From Candidatus Methanoperedens sp. (GTDB lineage: Archaea; Halobacteriota; Methanosarcinia; Methanosarcinales; Methanoperedenaceae): 64,000 nt of DNA. The position numbers and the translations under genes were made by a program. Numbering within the stretch: the stretch's first letter is position 1; each line of letters begins with the position of its first letter. Positions 62,425 to 64,000 of the stretch are shown piece after piece. Under the pieces are notes generated by a model. The model had not been told where the DNA came from. It did no database searches and worked only from the letters and a program-made list of their open reading frames with translations. Location: positions 1 to 64,000 of the forward strand of contig JAPMTR010000065.1 of NCBI GenBank assembly GCA_026552975.1. Direction: 5' to 3'.

Positions 62425-63401
62425 TACCGGGATCTTAATTCAAGGGCCATGTCTTTGGCAAAATATGTCAATATCATATCTGCTCCAGCCCGTTTTATCG
62501 AGATGAGTGATTCATTCATCGCTCTTTTCTCATCGATCCATCCATTTCGCGCAGCGGCTTTAATCATCGCGAATTCACCGCTGACATGATATGCCGCCGT
62601 TGGCATCTTGAAATTTTTCTTTATCCTGTAAATGATATCAAGATACGTCATTGCAGGCTTGACCATTATGATATCTGCGCCTTCTTCGATATCAAGCGCC
62701 ACTTCACGAAGCGCCTCATCGGTATTTGCGGGATCCATCTGGTATGATGCCCTGTCGCCGAAAGAAAAGCCTGAGCCTGCAGCTTCGCGAAATGGACCGT
62801 AGAACGCGGAACAATACTTTGCAGCGTAGGACATTATTGGCATATCTTTGAAATCATTGTCGTCAAGTGCCCCGCGTATCGCACTTACCATCCCGTCCAT
62901 CATCCCGGACGGCGCAACGATATCTGCGCCAGCCCTTGCATGGCTCACCGCGGTTTTTCCCAGAATATCAAGCGTGGGGTCATTGAGGATCTCATGGCTG
63001 TCGCTTACCATGCCGCAGTGACCGTGTGATGTGTATTCGCAAAGACAGAGGTCCGTCATCACAATAAGGTCATTTCCGACCTGGCTTTTTATGGCTCTTA
63101 CCGCTTTTTGGACAACATCGTTTTCCCCGTATGCATGCGTTCCAGTCTCATCTTTTTCAGCGGGTATCCCGAAAATGATTATGGCAGGAATTCCCAGCTC
63201 TGCAATGCTTGCGGCCTCATCCGCCACTGTATCAAGCGACTGGCGAAAGATCCCGGGCATTGAATTTATCTCAAAAGGCTTTGATATAGTCTCATCAACA
63301 AATATCGGACATATCAAATCCTGAACATCCAGTCTTGTCTCCCTGACAAGCGGCCTGAATTTTGATGAGCGCAGTCTTCTCATGCGTGTGATTGGGAACA
63401 T
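62424..63401 (-). CDS. hemB: Porphobilinogen synthase (delta-aminolevulinate dehydratase)
   Basis: A 325-residue enzyme condensing two aminolevulinate molecules in tetrapyrrole synthesis. Schiff-base lysines lie in [16 protein letters not shown] near 194-205 and [13 protein letters not shown] near 247. The zinc ligands [14 protein letters not shown] near 118-130 show the Zn form. It supplies haem, sirohaem, F430 and cobamide pathways, which fits a cell with multihaem cytochromes. It is followed by the DUF2227 gene with a one-base overlap. Confidence 0.95.
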   Translation of the reverse strand: MFPITRMRRLRSSKFRPLVRETRLDVQDLICPIFVDETISKPFEINSMPGIFRQSLDTVADEAASIAELGIPAIIIFGIPAEKDETGTHAYGENDVVQKAVRAIKSQVGNDLIVMTDLCLCEYTSHGHCGMVSDSHEILNDPTLDILGKTAVSHARAGADIVAPSGMMDGMVSAIRGALDDNDFKDMPIMSYAAKYCSAFYGPFREAAGSGFSFGDRASYQMDPANTDEALREVALDIEEGADIIMVKPAMTYLDIIYRIKKNFKMPTAAYHVSGEFAMIKAAARNGWIDEKRAMNESLISIKRAGADMILTYFAKDMALELRSR

Positions 63402-63464
63402 AGATGATGTAATTGTATGGAAAGTACTTAATTATTTCATTGTGGAATTCGAGTGAGTTCAGGA

Positions 63465-64000
63465 TCAAACCTTCCTGAACACAAGCTCCTCATCTTCCAC
63501 ATCCACTTCTATTGAATCACCCTGCGCAAATTCCTTATCAAGTATTTTCATTGCCAGCGGATCAAGTATCTTATGCTGGATCGTCCTTTTCAAAGGCCTC
63601 GCTCCAAAGGAGGGATCATAGCCTGTCCTGGCAATGAGATCTTTTGCCGGTTGGGTCAAAGTGATCTCAATTTTTCTTTCTGTCAGGCGTTTTTTCAGGA
63701 GATTGAACTGCAGGTCAACGATCCTTGTGATCTCAGGGAGTCGCAACGGGTGGAATATTATTATTTCATCAAGACGGTTCAGGAATTCAGGTTTGAACTG
63801 TTTGTGCACGACTTCCATCACTTTCTTTCTCATTTCAACTTCTTTGTCAATGAGATCAAAGATCCACTGGCTTCCTATATTGGAAGTCATAATGATGACT
63901 GTATTCTTGAAATCCACAGTGCGACCGTGGCCATCGGTGAGCCGGCCATCATCAAGTATCTGGAGAAGCAGATTAAATACATCAGGATGGGCTTTTTCGA
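63465..64000 (-). CDS. clpB: ClpB disaggregase, C-terminal part (cut by window edge)
   Basis: The open frame runs off the right edge. It reads EKAHPDVFNLLLQILDDGRLTDGHGRTVDFKNTVIIMTSNIGS at the start, the second AAA+ module of ClpB/Hsp104, and ends with the C-terminal small domain (FGARPLKRTIQHKILDPLAMKIL, VDVEDEELVFRKV). The ATP-dependent chaperone resolves protein aggregates with DnaK. The N-terminal part is outside the window; 178 residues are visible. Confidence 0.92.
   Translation of the reverse strand, partial: EKAHPDVFNLLLQILDDGRLTDGHGRTVDFKNTVIIMTSNIGSQWIFDLIDKEVEMRKKVMEVVHKQFKPEFLNRLDEIIIFHPLRLPEITRIVDLQFNLLKKRLTERKIEITLTQPAKDLIARTGYDPSFGARPLKRTIQHKILDPLAMKILDKEFAQGDSIEVDVEDEELVFRKV

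Overview
The window is archaeal. It has TATA-box promoters close to start codons, archaellum genes (arlB-F-G-H-I-J), class III/type IV pilin-like N-termini, a 7S SRP RNA with an archaeal layout, a TiaS tRNA-agmatinylcytidine synthase, KaiC/RAD55-like ATPases, DUF835, DUF366 and DUF1805 proteins, and a multiheme c-type cytochrome ending in a PGF-CTERM-like anchor. Together with its sensor kinases of Methanosarcinales style and a moderate, AT-leaning composition, this suggests a Methanosarcinales-related euryarchaeon, plausibly an anaerobic methanotroph of the Methanoperedens (ANME-2d) type. That placement is inference; no marker gene here proves it.

Layout. 1-2.2 kb: a decayed DUF4258 gene with its DUF2283 partner, a small Cys protein and an M20 peptidase. 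2.2-7.1 kb: a five-gene minus-strand signalling operon (multi-PAS/GAF histidine kinase, two receivers, a KaiC-like ATPase, a membrane-tailed KaiC-like protein without a P-loop). 7.3-9.1 kb: a 7TM/Cys-cluster/DUF835 protein and a DUF5658 protein. 9.2-13.3 kb: an EF-Tu/SelB-like protein with a degenerate GTPase domain, an inositol-phosphatase-family enzyme, NAD kinase, a nucleotidyltransferase with a small partner, and PdxT. 13.3-20.9 kb: a secreted Ser/Ala-repeat membrane protein followed by a six-gene minus-strand operon of secreted, pilin-like membrane-anchored proteins. 21-25.9 kb: rubrerythrin, YkgJ-type protein, flavoprotein, MGMT, tRNA-Arg, CDF transporter. 25.9-31.4 kb: a second kinase/regulator pair, DUF1805, a second CDF transporter and a REC-first hybrid kinase. 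31.5-47 kb: a complete motility island with MCP and cheW on plus, and cheY-B-A-R-C-D, arlB-F-G-H-I-J, a degenerate receiver and a putative DNA-binding protein on minus. 47-50.6 kb: NadE, TiaS and two regulators. 50.7-51 kb: SRP RNA. 51-59.4 kb: a 1,422-residue surface protein and three secreted or anchored surface proteins. 59.4-64 kb: DUF366, an 11-haem cytochrome, a NapH-like iron-sulfur membrane protein, DUF2227, HemB and the C-terminal part of ClpB at the right edge.

How they work together. The kinase/receiver modules, the HBM-type chemoreceptor, the Che proteins and the archaellum motor form a sensing-and-motility block. The archaellum operon lacks arlC/D/E and no cheF is visible, so the link from CheY to the motor is not explained by this window. 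The pilin-like operon, the surface-protein locus and the anchored cytochrome point to an elaborate cell surface that could serve adhesion and extracellular electron transfer. The most interesting candidates for undescribed systems are the six-gene pilin-like operon without its own ATPase, the kinase-receiver-KaiC-pseudoKaiC operon, and the degenerate receiver plus putative RHH protein just upstream of the archaellin gene.
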